DNA of 64,000 bases from RGIG9060 sp036307825 (GTDB lineage: Bacteria > Spirochaetota > Spirochaetia > Treponematales > Treponemataceae). A program made the translations under genes and the position numbers. Positions within the stretch are counted from its first letter, which is position 1. Each line of letters begins with the position of its first letter. Below, piece by piece: positions 25,733-35,602 of the stretch. A model generated the notes under the pieces. That model did not search any database and was not told the origin of the DNA. It saw only the letters and a list, made by a program, of their open reading frames with translations. The stretch covers positions 1-64,000 of the forward strand of contig JAXJWW010000082.1 of the NCBI GenBank assembly GCA_036307825.1. The letters are read 5' to 3'.

Positions 25733-28426
25733 ATGTCAGAAGCATTGATAAAATCTGTGCAAGAAATGTTAAATGAAGAAAAATGGACTCGTGCCACAAT
25801 TTCTAACTACACAAAAAATAATTTAACAGAACTTGCAACAAAAGTGGAAGAAGCTGTAAGTAGCAACTGTGTAGATGAAATGAAAGCTATTTGTGATGAT
25901 CACTTATCACACACAAAAAATAGTATCATTGCATTATATCTTTCAGGAATGTTAGGTCTTAAGAAAAAGACACTCGACAATTCTTCAATCATTACTCTTG
26001 TTACAATTTTCCAAGATAATCACAAAACACCAATTGTAATTTATCTTTGTGAAAGCATCCTTGCAGAAGATGAAACAAATAAATTTGCTTTAAGAACTTT
26101 GGCAGAATGTTACAAAGAAGAAAATAACGACAAAGTTTGGGATATTTATGAAACAATCGTAAAATTAGATTACGAAGAAGCTGATATTGCAAAAACTCTT
26201 GCTGAATACTATGAAAGCAAAGGTGATACAGAACAATCAATTGATTACTATAAAAAAGCACTTCTTAGATATGTTGCAAAAAAATCAGGAAATCAAATAA
26301 AAGAAATTTGGTCTATCCTTGTAAAATTAATTCCAGAAGAAATCGACTTCTTCCTTCTCGTTCAAAGAAAAATTGCAAAAACAATTAGCGAAGACAAAAG
26401 CGCTTTGTTAATGCAAGAACTTTACATCTACTACAAAGATGCAAAAAAATGGGATATTGCAATCGATATCTTAAAACTTCTTCTTAGTATTGATGAAAAA
26501 GACACTTGGGCAAGAAAAGAAATTACAGATTGTTACAAAGAAAAATACGCTGGACACAGTCAACTTGACGACTATATTCGAATTTCTAACCTAAACCAAG
26601 GTTGGCGAAATGTTTTTGAAGCAATTTCAGATTTTGAAAAACACATTGCTTTTGATGCTAAAAACTTTGTTTTCCACCGCTCTTGGGGTGTTGGTATTAT
26701 CAGAAAAGTTGTTAACGACAATATTTCAATTAACTTTGGTAAAAAATATGGTGTAAAAGAAATGTCATTAAAGATGGCAGTTGATGCACTTCAACCATTA
26801 GCAAAAGATCATATTTGGGTTTTAAAAGCTACAAAATCAAAAGATGAACTTAACAAACTTGTAAAAACAGATATTCAGTGGGCATTAAAAACTATTATTA
26901 AGAGTTTTGGAAACAACTGTGATTTCAAACGAATTAAATTAGAATTAGTACCTGCAATTCTTACTGCAAGTGAATGGACAAGTTGGAGTACAAAAGCTCG
27001 TAAAATTATCGAAACTGACTCAACATTTGGTGTAAATCCTAACGATATTACAATGTATAATGTACGAGAAAGAGCAATTTCAACAGAAGAAAAACTTGCA
27101 AACGAATTCAAAGCACAAAAGAATTTCTTTGCTCGTATCGATATCTTGATGAAATTTGCAAAAGAAGCTGATACAGAATCAGATTTATTTGCTGATATGT
27201 TTGGTTACTTTACAGGATATTTAAGAGCATTTAGCAGTGTAAATGAACAGATTATGGCATCATTCTTAGTTGTAAGAAGAATTATGACAGAACATCCACA
27301 TTTGGCACAACCACAACAATACACATTTGCTCAACTTTTTGAAGCTGTAGAAAATCATCAACAAATGTACATTGACTTAAAAGATACAAAAAATACATAC
27401 TTAAAAGAAGATTACCTAAAATGTATCAAAGATCTTTTGCCAAATTGGTCAGAAGTTTACATTACATTATTCCCTACAGTTCTTCACAAAAGCATGCTTG
27501 ATATTCTTATCAAAGAAGGACATACAGACGCTGTAAAAAAACTTGCTATCAATACATTCGAAAATTATCGAGATTATCGAGAAGCAGCTGTATTCTTCTT
27601 TAAAGAATCTCAAGACGAAGAATGGTTCAAAGATACAAAGATTTCTTACGAAAAACAACTTATCACTTTGATTCATATTATCAATTTAACATTCAAAGAA
27701 ATTGAAAATCATCGTGAAACAACTGAAAATAAAAAAATCAACAAACAAATTCAAACTTTGTTATTCAAAGATGATACTTTGTTGAATTATTTATTAAGTA
27801 ACGATACTGATACAATCACAAGACTCTATACACTTGTAGATGATGTAAAAGATTTAGATCCTGTTATCAAAATGAGAATGAGAAACAAGATTTTGGAAAA
27901 AAATCCAGACTTCAAATTCTATGGTACAGAAGAAAAAACAGTTACATCAAAAGGTCTTATTGTTACTAACAGAATGTACACACTTAAACAAGAAGAACTT
28001 GACCATATCTTACATGTTGAAATTCCAGCTAACTCAAAAGAAATTGGTGAAGCTCTTGCATTAGGTGACTTGAAAGAAAACGCAGAATACATTGCAGCTA
28101 AAGAAAGACAAACTCAACTTAGCAACACAGCAAGTAAACTACAAGATGAAATTGATAAAGCCCAAATTTTTGATCCAACTACAATTACAACTGCTAGAGT
28201 TTCTTTCGGTACAACAGTTACACTTAAAAACAAAAACACAAATGCAGATGAAGAATACACAATTCTTGGTCCATGGGAATCAGACCCAGAAAACAGAATT
28301 ATTTCTTATATGTCTCCATTTGGAAAAGAAATTTTAAATAGCAAAGAAGGAGAAGAACTTTCTTTTGAAATTAACGAAAGAAAACATTCTTACACTGTTG
28401 TTAAAATTAAACCAGCTAACTTATAG
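25733..28426 (+). CDS. greA: GreA-type transcript cleavage factor with a large helical-repeat N-terminus
   Basis: 897 residues, against about 158 for ordinary GreA. The last 160 residues are a complete GreA: coiled-coil finger with ALGDLKENAEYIAAKERQ near 774-791, whose Asp and Glu are the acidic tip residues that stimulate RNA polymerase backtrack cleavage, followed by the FKBP-like C-terminal domain (YTILGPWESDPENRIISYMSPFGKEIL). The first 270 residues are TPR-like (LAECYKEENNDKVWDIYETIV; LAEYYESKGDTEQSIDYYKKAL). The middle has the segment FVFHRSWGVGIIRKVVNDNISINFGKK, which looks like a CarD/RNA-polymerase-interaction-type beta barrel. AGGAG lies 8 bases before the ATG. Long GreA proteins occur in treponemes from memory; the N-terminal function is unknown. 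Confidence 0.9.
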   Translation: MSEALIKSVQEMLNEEKWTRATISNYTKNNLTELATKVEEAVSSNCVDEMKAICDDHLSHTKNSIIALYLSGMLGLKKKTLDNSSIITLVTIFQDNHKTPIVIYLCESILAEDETNKFALRTLAECYKEENNDKVWDIYETIVKLDYEEADIAKTLAEYYESKGDTEQSIDYYKKALLRYVAKKSGNQIKEIWSILVKLIPEEIDFFLLVQRKIAKTISEDKSALLMQELYIYYKDAKKWDIAIDILKLLLSIDEKDTWARKEITDCYKEKYAGHSQLDDYIRISNLNQGWRNVFEAISDFEKHIAFDAKNFVFHRSWGVGIIRKVVNDNISINFGKKYGVKEMSLKMAVDALQPLAKDHIWVLKATKSKDELNKLVKTDIQWALKTIIKSFGNNCDFKRIKLELVPAILTASEWTSWSTKARKIIETDSTFGVNPNDITMYNVRERAISTEEKLANEFKAQKNFFARIDILMKFAKEADTESDLFADMFGYFTGYLRAFSSVNEQIMASFLVVRRIMTEHPHLAQPQQYTFAQLFEAVENHQQMYIDLKDTKNTYLKEDYLKCIKDLLPNWSEVYITLFPTVLHKSMLDILIKEGHTDAVKKLAINTFENYRDYREAAVFFFKESQDEEWFKDTKISYEKQLITLIHIINLTFKEIENHRETTENKKINKQIQTLLFKDDTLLNYLLSNDTDTITRLYTLVDDVKDLDPVIKMRMRNKILEKNPDFKFYGTEEKTVTSKGLIVTNRMYTLKQEELDHILHVEIPANSKEIGEALALGDLKENAEYIAAKERQTQLSNTASKLQDEIDKAQIFDPTTITTARVSFGTTVTLKNKNTNADEEYTILGPWESDPENRIISYMSPFGKEILNSKEGEELSFEINERKHSYTVVKIKPANL

Positions 28427-28459
28427 AAATAAAATGTGAACAAAAGGGAGAATTGGGAA

Positions 28460-30682
28460 ATGAAAAAAAACATATTTGTTGTTTTGTGTTTTTTATTTTG
28501 TACACTGGCTTTTGCAAATACAAACCAGATTTCTAGCAAAGCTGATGTAGTTATACTTCTTGATAATTCGGGAACAATGTTACCTTATTACGATGAAGTA
28601 AACTCAAAAGTTTTAACTGAAATTTGCGACAACTTTGTGCGTTTAGGTGATACTTTTCATTTATTATCATTTAACGAAAAACCAGTTACAGAAATTTCCC
28701 AACCGGTAAAAACTGAAGCGGATATTTACAAAATAATATCCCGCTTCAATTTACTCTACCCTCTTGGACCTTACACAGACTTTCCAAGTGCACTTCTTTA
28801 TGCGCAACAATATATTGCATCTCTAGATGTTTACAATCAAAAAGTTTTAATTATTATTTCTGATGGACTTTTTAATCCAGCACAAAATTCAACTTTCTAT
28901 AACAAATCATCAGAAGAAATTAACAACACAATCAACTCAGCAATCTCAAAAATGAAATCAGAAGGAACTCATATTTACTATATTAAGGCTCCTTTTCCAG
29001 AAAATTTAAACTTAAAAAGTTTAGCTGATGAAAGTGTTACAAATGTTGCAAAACAACCAGAAGAAACAAGTGAAACTTCAGCAGATGAAACTGTTTATTT
29101 TGAATATGGAACAACCTTAGAAAATTTACCAGAAGTTTCTACAACACCTCTTATTCCTGATGAAGATACAACTTATAATTCTGATAGTTTTATTGGACCT
29201 ATTTTATCAATGCCGGAACTTTCAACAAAGAAAGATTTAGGAAATAAAAAATTAAGTTTTAGCTTACCTATCACCATAAAAAATACTTCAGATGAAAAAA
29301 TCAAACTTGAATTAAAACAAATTCTTATCAATGAAACAAATGTTTTAAAAGATTCAATTTTTGTAAATATAGCTTCAAACAAATCAAAAAAAATAAATGC
29401 AAAAATTAAAATGCCAAAAGACACACAACTTGGACAACAACAAATTTTTGCAGAATGTGTTTTTGCAGACAATGTTAGAACTCGACCTCAATTTTTAGAT
29501 TTCTTTGTAAATTTTAAATCTGGAACAAATATTTTTGCAAACTTCAAAAATATCGGTTTTACAATTTTAATTATTTTATTGATTTTACTTGCAATTATTT
29601 TACTTCTCTTTTTACTTCTTTCAATTTCTAAAAAACACAAAGAAGAAGATGATGAAGAAAGAAAAGCTAAACAAACAAATAAACAAAATTCATCAAAACA
29701 ACCAAAAGATGATGAATCAATTTATAATGAAGCAAAAACAATTCCAGATAATAATAGCAAGAAAAATTCTAACAAATCTTCAGTTGCTGTACAAAGTTCA
29801 AACGATAAAAAAGACTCAAACACAACCCTTGTAAAAAAATCAACTTCTACAAATGTTGGTGTTGATAAATCAAATTCAAATACGCTTAATAATTACGAAA
29901 ACTCAAATTCACTATCTGTTTCAGGTGATGTAAAATCCAACAGAATGGATTTAAATGCAACAACACAAAAGGATTCCTTATCAATTACAGGTGATGGAAG
30001 TTCTAACAGAATGAATTTAGATGCAACAAAACAAAAAAGCACACTTACACTTGATGGTGTAGAAAAATACAAAAATTCAAATTCTGGATTAAGACTTGCT
30101 TCTGCACAAAATGAAGATAATTCAAGCAAAAATACTGATGATACAAAATCATCTTATGCAGCAAGCAACAAAATGACAATGCCAACATTCACTAAACCAG
30201 AAGGATTAAGATTACCTGCTATCGGCACAAAATCTTCTTCAAATAATATCACACCTGCAAGTAGTAGCGATACAATTGAATCAAAATCTGATAAAGATAT
30301 TACTTTAGAATTATATGTAGAAGGACAAAATAAGAATATCGGAAAAAGAAATATTCACACACTTACTCCTGGAAGCAGAAGAAGTGTTGGTGGTGGATTA
30401 TCTTCATTCTCAATTTTCTTGGTACAAGTTCCATCTTCAATTGCAGAAGTTAGATACGATGGAGAAAGTTGTTCATTAGCACTTTTACAACCAGAATATT
30501 TCCCTGAAGCAAATTCAAATATTATCGAAAATTGTATTAACAAAAAAATCAAAGTTAAATCTGATAAAGGTTATGAAATGACAATCACAATCAGACCTTA
30601 CGAAGATCAAACTGATAAACTTAATAATTTATTGTTGTCAATTTTTGATGATTCACAAAAACAACGATATTCAAAAAATTAG
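28460..30682 (+). CDS. Secreted/membrane von Willebrand factor A protein
   Basis: 740 residues from the ATG at 28460 (GGGAG 10 bases upstream; an upstream GTG would add eight charged residues before the signal peptide). A signal peptide (residues 1-20) is followed by a vWA domain with metal site DNSGT near 34 and LIIISDGLF near 133. A second domain of about 100 residues follows. One membrane helix lies near 364-388 (FTILIILLILLAIILLLFLLL). The cytoplasmic side has about 230 low-complexity residues rich in Ser, Asn and Lys, including repeats of the type SGDVKSNRMDLNATTQKDSL / TGDGSSNRMNLDATKQKSTL, and a C-terminal globular domain. The arrangement recalls CglB or BatA-like adhesion/complex-assembly proteins. 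Ligand unknown. Confidence 0.8.
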   Translation: MKKNIFVVLCFLFCTLAFANTNQISSKADVVILLDNSGTMLPYYDEVNSKVLTEICDNFVRLGDTFHLLSFNEKPVTEISQPVKTEADIYKIISRFNLLYPLGPYTDFPSALLYAQQYIASLDVYNQKVLIIISDGLFNPAQNSTFYNKSSEEINNTINSAISKMKSEGTHIYYIKAPFPENLNLKSLADESVTNVAKQPEETSETSADETVYFEYGTTLENLPEVSTTPLIPDEDTTYNSDSFIGPILSMPELSTKKDLGNKKLSFSLPITIKNTSDEKIKLELKQILINETNVLKDSIFVNIASNKSKKINAKIKMPKDTQLGQQQIFAECVFADNVRTRPQFLDFFVNFKSGTNIFANFKNIGFTILIILLILLAIILLLFLLLSISKKHKEEDDEERKAKQTNKQNSSKQPKDDESIYNEAKTIPDNNSKKNSNKSSVAVQSSNDKKDSNTTLVKKSTSTNVGVDKSNSNTLNNYENSNSLSVSGDVKSNRMDLNATTQKDSLSITGDGSSNRMNLDATKQKSTLTLDGVEKYKNSNSGLRLASAQNEDNSSKNTDDTKSSYAASNKMTMPTFTKPEGLRLPAIGTKSSSNNITPASSSDTIESKSDKDITLELYVEGQNKNIGKRNIHTLTPGSRRSVGGGLSSFSIFLVQVPSSIAEVRYDGESCSLALLQPEYFPEANSNIIENCINKKIKVKSDKGYEMTITIRPYEDQTDKLNNLLLSIFDDSQKQRYSKN

Positions 30683-30699
30683 TTGATTTAAAAGCAAAG

Positions 30700-30720
30700 A
30701 TGCTGAAATAAATTCAGCAT
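30700..30720. repeat. Perfect small palindrome ATGCTGAA-n5-TTCAGCAT
   Basis: An 8-bp perfect inverted repeat with a 5-base loop (ATAAA), 18 bases after the vWA stop codon. It has no T-run on the plus strand, so it is not a normal terminator by itself and may instead be a dispersed palindrome or an mRNA 3' end stabiliser. Confidence 0.7.
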
Positions 30721-30742
30721 GACATTAACATAAAAAATAAAA

Positions 30743-30800
30743 AAGCCATAAGAAATCCTTGTAAATTTTACAAAGAAAATTCTTATGGCTTATTTTTTTT
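30743..30800. terminator. Bidirectional terminator between convergent operons
   Basis: AAGCCATAAGA (30743-30753) pairs with TCTTATGGCTT (30781-30791), with an inner TTGTAAA/TTTACAA stem. An A-run precedes it and a T-run follows it, so it can terminate both the vWA transcript and the long minus-strand operon ending at 30811. Confidence 0.88.
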
Positions 30801-30810
30801 TACACAGAAA

Positions 30811-32190
30811 TTATTTTCTAATTTTTTCTAAAACAAGTTTTGCTTTGCTTTTATTAACGCCTGCTTTATCATTTACAGAAAGAGCTTTCACAGTTTCCAT
30901 TAAAGCAGGATATTTATTTTTTGCAAAAATATCTAAACCTGTTCCTTGAGTTGCAACATCCTTGTGGCTCAAATAACCAGAACAAACTGATTCAAACATT
31001 GGTAAATCATATTTTGCAATTCCTTTTCCAATTGCATATCTAAGATTTTTTTGTTTATCATCTTTTAAAGTTTCTAAGGCAACCTTAATTACAGAATCAT
31101 AAGAAGCTGTTACTTTATACTCAAGAACAGCATCCACCGCTTTTGCCCTTGCAGTTTCGTTCATTTTTGAATTAGTAATAATCGTATTCAAAAATTCTAC
31201 TGACTCTGAATTATTTATATTTGCAATTGCATTATAACATTCATAAACAATCTTTTTATCAGAATCATTTTTTGCGCGATAAATTAAATAAGGCATTGCT
31301 TTAGTAAGTTTTTTTTCTTTTGCAATTTCAGCAGCTTTCATTCTAACAGAAGCATGATTATCTTTAAACGCTTCTAAAACAACTGATTCTGCATCTGCAT
31401 TTGTTTCTAAAAAATTTGACAAACCTTGAACAACAGCAACTCTAAGTCTAGACTCAGCATGATTAAATAAATCTAACAATACAGGAATAATAGTATCATT
31501 TTCCATAGAAGAAGCAGATTCTAAAGCATAAGTTCTAACATAAGTATTTTCATCTTCGTCCTCTGCAATTTCAACTAAGTCGTCAAAAGTTTCAACAACT
31601 TTTAATTGTCCTAAAGCTCTCATCAAAGCTTGTCGACGAGCAAGAGGCAAATCTTCATCATCCATACATTCAACTAAATATTTTGCTTCTTCAACTCCAC
31701 CAATTTTTCCAATAGCATTTAATGCAGTATCAAAAAATTCTTCAGAATCAGATTGCAAAATCTGAAGAACATAAGGAGACGCTTCTTTTATTTCTAAAGT
31801 TGAAACATATTGTAAAATCATTGTAACAAAAGAAGATTTTTCTTCGTATGGATCCATCAAAACTTCAACACAAAAATCTTTTAATCGATTATCTTTAAAT
31901 TCTAAAAAATATTTTATGATACTTTCTTTAATTGCAATATTTCGAGTTGAGTTAAAAATTTCAAAAATTTTATCTGAAAACATATCATCTTTTTCAGAAA
32001 TTAAAGTTGATAACAAAGATGTTATATCACTTTCCATTCCATACATCAAAGTATCTTGACGCTTTTGAATTTCAGATTCAGTTTTTTCATCTGATGAACT
32101 TTTATCAGATGATTCACTTGCAAAAACAAATGAGAAAAATAAAATAAAACAAAAAACAAAAAAAGTTTTTTTCAAAAAAATATTTTTCAT
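30811..32190 (-). CDS. Secreted HEAT-repeat protein
   Basis: 459 residues from the ATG at 32190, preceded by GAGGTGAG and 3 bases; a TTG five codons upstream would put that site inside the gene. A signal peptide (FLKKTFFVFCFILFFSFVFA-S) is followed by an acidic, Ser-rich stretch and then about ten HEAT-like helix pairs (for example ALNAIGKIGGVEEAKYLVEC; VVQGLSNFLETNADAESVVL; ASVRMKAAEIAKEKKLTKAM). HEAT solenoids bind proteins; a periplasmic scaffold role is likely but no partner is evident. It is the last gene of the rpsO-pnp-...-tgt run, 20 bases after tgt. Confidence 0.82.
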   Translation of the reverse strand: MKNIFLKKTFFVFCFILFFSFVFASESSDKSSSDEKTESEIQKRQDTLMYGMESDITSLLSTLISEKDDMFSDKIFEIFNSTRNIAIKESIIKYFLEFKDNRLKDFCVEVLMDPYEEKSSFVTMILQYVSTLEIKEASPYVLQILQSDSEEFFDTALNAIGKIGGVEEAKYLVECMDDEDLPLARRQALMRALGQLKVVETFDDLVEIAEDEDENTYVRTYALESASSMENDTIIPVLLDLFNHAESRLRVAVVQGLSNFLETNADAESVVLEAFKDNHASVRMKAAEIAKEKKLTKAMPYLIYRAKNDSDKKIVYECYNAIANINNSESVEFLNTIITNSKMNETARAKAVDAVLEYKVTASYDSVIKVALETLKDDKQKNLRYAIGKGIAKYDLPMFESVCSGYLSHKDVATQGTGLDIFAKNKYPALMETVKALSVNDKAGVNKSKAKLVLEKIRK

Positions 32191-32210
32191 AAACTCACCT
32201 CGCAAAAAAA

Positions 32211-33347
32211 TTATTTTTTGTTAGCAAAATATCTATTCAAAAAATTCTTTTTGTAATTTACAAAATTATCTTGCTCAATTGCAACTCTAACTTCCTTTAT
32301 CATATTATTTAAGAAATACAAATTATGATAAGAAGCTAACATTGAAGATAAAATTTCGTTATTCTTGTAAAGATGTCGTAAATATGCTCGAGAATAATTT
32401 TTACAAACTTTACAATCACACTCCGGATCAATTGGACCAAAATCTTTTGTATACATTTCTTTCTTTATTGCAATAGGACCATCTTTTGTAAAGAAAGAAC
32501 CGTTACGAGCATTACGAGTTGGCAAAACACAATCGAACATATCAATTCCATTTTCAATTGCTTCCAAAATATAATCTGGCGTTCCAATTCCCATTACATA
32601 TTTTGGTTTATCTTCAGGCAAATACAAAACTGTATGAGAAAGAATATCTGAATAAACATCAAATTTTTCTCCAACAGAAAGACCACCGATTGCAATTCCA
32701 GGAAAATCTTGTTGAGTTACAAAGTCTGCACTTTCTTTTCGTAAATCCTTAAAGAAATTTCCTTGCACAATCGGAAACAAAAGTCCAGAATAGTTTTTTT
32801 CATCTTTTAATTTTAACCATTCTTTTTTTGCACGAAGCAACCAATTATTTGTAATTCGTAAAGCTTCCTTTGCTTGCTTATGTTCAATTCCAAAACCAGT
32901 ACAAACATCAAGCTGCATTTGAATATCCGAATTAAATTGACATTGAACATCAACTACAGATTCTGGAGTTAAAAAATGTTTTGAACCGTCAATGTGACTT
33001 TGAAAAGTTACACCATCCTCTTTAATTTTTCTAAATGAAGAAAGTGAAAAAACTTGAAATCCACCTGAATCAGTTAAAAAATTTTTATTCCAACCTGTAA
33101 ATCCATGCAATCCACCAGCTTGTTCTAACAAATCACTTCCTGGTCGTAAATACAAGTGATAAGTATTTGCTAAAATAATTTCAAATCCAATTTCCTCTAA
33201 AGAATCTTTTGTTACCGCCTTTACCGTAGCATTAGTTCCAACTGGCATAAAAACTGGAGTTTTTACATCACCATGTGGCAAATGTAAAACACCAGTACGG
33301 GCTTTAGAGTTACAGTCAGAATGTAATTTTGTAAAAACACAATTCAT
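32211..33347 (-). CDS. tgt: Queuine tRNA-ribosyltransferase
   Basis: Exchanges guanine 34 of GUN-anticodon tRNAs for preQ1 in queuosine synthesis. 378 residues from the ATG at 33347, chosen because AAGGA lies 9 bases upstream. Key parts are FMPVGTNATVKAVT, the nucleophile-region TDSGGFQVFSL near residue 92, QLDVCTGFG, GGLSVGE, DMFDCVLPTRNARNG near 268-282, and the zinc site CDCKVC near 312 with the following His. No other queuosine gene is in the window. It follows the permease gene by 4 bases. Confidence 0.97.
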   Translation of the reverse strand: MNCVFTKLHSDCNSKARTGVLHLPHGDVKTPVFMPVGTNATVKAVTKDSLEEIGFEIILANTYHLYLRPGSDLLEQAGGLHGFTGWNKNFLTDSGGFQVFSLSSFRKIKEDGVTFQSHIDGSKHFLTPESVVDVQCQFNSDIQMQLDVCTGFGIEHKQAKEALRITNNWLLRAKKEWLKLKDEKNYSGLLFPIVQGNFFKDLRKESADFVTQQDFPGIAIGGLSVGEKFDVYSDILSHTVLYLPEDKPKYVMGIGTPDYILEAIENGIDMFDCVLPTRNARNGSFFTKDGPIAIKKEMYTKDFGPIDPECDCKVCKNYSRAYLRHLYKNNEILSSMLASYHNLYFLNNMIKEVRVAIEQDNFVNYKKNFLNRYFANKK

Positions 33348-33351
33348 TTTT

Positions 33352-34416
33352 TTAAGTCCTTGCAAATTTTAATAAAACGATACTCAAAGCTATAAAAACA
33401 ATAACAGGAAACCAAGCACCTATTACAGGTGAAATATAGCCAAATTGAGATAACAACATTGTTACCATTTGCATTACATAAAATGCAACGGCAGCAGAAA
33501 GTGAAAAAACTAAACTCATAAGTAAAACATTTTTTCTTGTTTTACCAGATAATCCAATTGATAAAAATACAACAATAAATACAACAAAAGGAAATGAGAA
33601 CTTTTTATAATATTCAGAAAGTTCTTCATTGTAATCAACACCAATTCTTCTTAAATGGGAAATATATTCTTTTGCATCTTTTATGTTTACAGTTGTAACA
33701 TCAGTTACATTTCGTTGAAAAGTTTCAGGTCCCTCATCAATAAAGGCATCAGCCATATCAAAAACTTGAACTAATTCTCGATTTTGTAATTTGTAAATTT
33801 TTACACCAAATAAATTCCATCTATCATTTGACCACAAAGCAGAATCAGCACGGACTATATAATCCAAAGAATAATCCTCTTTTCTTTGAACAATATAAAT
33901 TCCGTGTAATCTTTTATTTGAATCATCATAATATTCAGCCTTGTAAACTCTCATACCTTCATTACCAAGAACAACAATTCTATCATTATTTTTTGATGTA
34001 CTTGTATTTAATAAATCAGCTTGCAATTCATTTTTTTGTTTCAAAGTTGGAACTACAATCTTATCTTCAAAAAACAAAAATCCAACAGAAAGCAAAAATG
34101 AAATTATTAATAAAGGTAAGGTGAATTTAAAAAGAGAAACACCTGAAGCAAAAATCGAAGTCAATTCATTTTTTGCATACAAATCACTTAATGTGTAAGA
34201 AGTTGCAAACAAAATCGCCATAGGAATTGAAAAAGACATTGCTTTGGGAATATATAAAAACTCAACTTTAAACATATCACTTGGTGGAACTTGCTGAGTA
34301 ATGTAATTCCATAGATTCATAAATAAATCAATCATTACTAGAATGAAAGAAAAGAAAAATAGGGAACCTAGAAAAATCGGAATAAATTTTTTTAATAGAT
34401 ATTTAACAAATGTCAT
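33352..34416 (-). CDS. lptG: LptF/LptG-family permease (second copy)
   Basis: 354 residues from the ATG at 34416, which overlaps the stop of the upstream permease in ATGA. Longer upstream frames run into that gene. It has the YjgP/YjgQ layout: membrane helices near residues 12-34, 60-80 and 100-120, a periplasmic beta-jellyroll domain (about 130-260), and three C-terminal helices. In proteobacteria LptF and LptG are the membrane half of the ABC machine that extracts LPS. Treponemes are generally reported to lack classical LPS, so the cargo may be another glycolipid or lipoprotein. Which of the pair is LptG is assigned only by order. Partner of the gene at 34413-35597. Confidence 0.82.
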   Translation of the reverse strand: MTFVKYLLKKFIPIFLGSLFFFSFILVMIDLFMNLWNYITQQVPPSDMFKVEFLYIPKAMSFSIPMAILFATSYTLSDLYAKNELTSIFASGVSLFKFTLPLLIISFLLSVGFLFFEDKIVVPTLKQKNELQADLLNTSTSKNNDRIVVLGNEGMRVYKAEYYDDSNKRLHGIYIVQRKEDYSLDYIVRADSALWSNDRWNLFGVKIYKLQNRELVQVFDMADAFIDEGPETFQRNVTDVTTVNIKDAKEYISHLRRIGVDYNEELSEYYKKFSFPFVVFIVVFLSIGLSGKTRKNVLLMSLVFSLSAAVAFYVMQMVTMLLSQFGYISPVIGAWFPVIVFIALSIVLLKFART

Positions 34417-35597
34417 TTTTTTACCAAAAAGAAAATAAATATACAACCAAAAATTCCAACAAGTAAATTTGGTAACCACATAGAAATAAAACCGTTCATT
34501 CCATTTCTTAATCCAAAAATTTGTCCTAAAGTCATCAATGACCAATACAAAACAGAAATCAAAATTCCAATAATTAAACCAATTGTTTGTCCGTTATGCT
34601 TTCCAAAAAGTATAGCCAAAGGAAATGCTAGCAAAGCAAAAAAGATTGAACCAAAAGGTAATGAAAATTTTTTATGATACTCAAGATTATAAGTATTCAA
34701 AGTTCGTTTGCTTGTATTTTTTTTTGTCTTCAATTTGTCAATATATTTTTTTAAATCGTATGAAGTCATCTCGCGAGGATTTGTTCCTGAAGAACCAGAA
34801 GAAATAAACTGACTTGCAAAAATATTCATTGTTGTATAATCAGAAAGAATATATTCGTAAGTGTCTTTGTCATCATTATCAAATTGAATAACTGATGGAT
34901 TTTTCATTCTTAGTTGCATCATAATTGTTGAATCATTCGGATCAAGCAATTCAGTATTACCCGCAACTATCAAACGCTGATTCCCATCACTATCTGTATC
35001 AAAAAGTAATAAATCAGAAACATTTCTATCATTAACCTCACCAATTACCAAAATTGAATTTGAAGTTTTTTTAATTGAATTAGATTCCATTTCAACATTA
35101 GGATTTGAAAAAATAATTTCTTTATACAATTTGTTATATTGAATTGTTCCTAAAGGCAAAAGATAATCGTTTACAAAAAAAGATCCAAGTGAAATTACAA
35201 CACCTAAAATAATTACAGGTAAACTCAATCTAAAAAATGAAGTTCCAGTTGCGCGCAAAATCAAAATTTCATTATCAGTCATCAACCTTCCCATACACAT
35301 TAAAAAACCAACTAAAGTTCCAAAGGGTGCAGATTGAGCAATAATAAATGGCAAAGAATATGACATTAACTTCATAACTTGCATAAGGGGAACATGCTTT
35401 CTTAAAATATCTTGAACTAAAAGCAAAATTTGATTACAGAAAAAAACTAAAAAGAAAAACAAAAATGCAATAGTAAAATAAAGCAAAAGTTCTTTTACTA
35501 AATATCGCATCATTACATGAGAATTAGTTTTTAAAATCTTTTCATTTATAAAAGTAAAAACTGATTTTATTTTAGAAAAAATCTTGCTACTTTCCAT
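34413..35597 (-). CDS. lptF: LptF/LptG-family permease (first copy)
   Basis: 394 residues from the ATG at 35597, with AGGAAG 8 bases upstream; the GTG three codons earlier overlaps dut. A cytoplasmic N-terminus of about 30 residues precedes helices near 39-60, 75-98 and 115-135, a periplasmic domain with NPNVEMESNSIKKTSNSILVIG-like strands, and three C-terminal helices ending FLVKK. It belongs to the YjgP/YjgQ family and sits directly upstream of the second family member. Two adjacent copies are expected for a heterodimeric permease; the ATPase LptB is not in the window. Confidence 0.82.
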   Translation of the reverse strand: MESSKIFSKIKSVFTFINEKILKTNSHVMMRYLVKELLLYFTIAFLFFFLVFFCNQILLLVQDILRKHVPLMQVMKLMSYSLPFIIAQSAPFGTLVGFLMCMGRLMTDNEILILRATGTSFFRLSLPVIILGVVISLGSFFVNDYLLPLGTIQYNKLYKEIIFSNPNVEMESNSIKKTSNSILVIGEVNDRNVSDLLLFDTDSDGNQRLIVAGNTELLDPNDSTIMMQLRMKNPSVIQFDNDDKDTYEYILSDYTTMNIFASQFISSGSSGTNPREMTSYDLKKYIDKLKTKKNTSKRTLNTYNLEYHKKFSLPFGSIFFALLAFPLAILFGKHNGQTIGLIIGILISVLYWSLMTLGQIFGLRNGMNGFISMWLPNLLVGIFGCIFIFFLVKK

Positions 35598-35602
35598 AAA
35601 AA

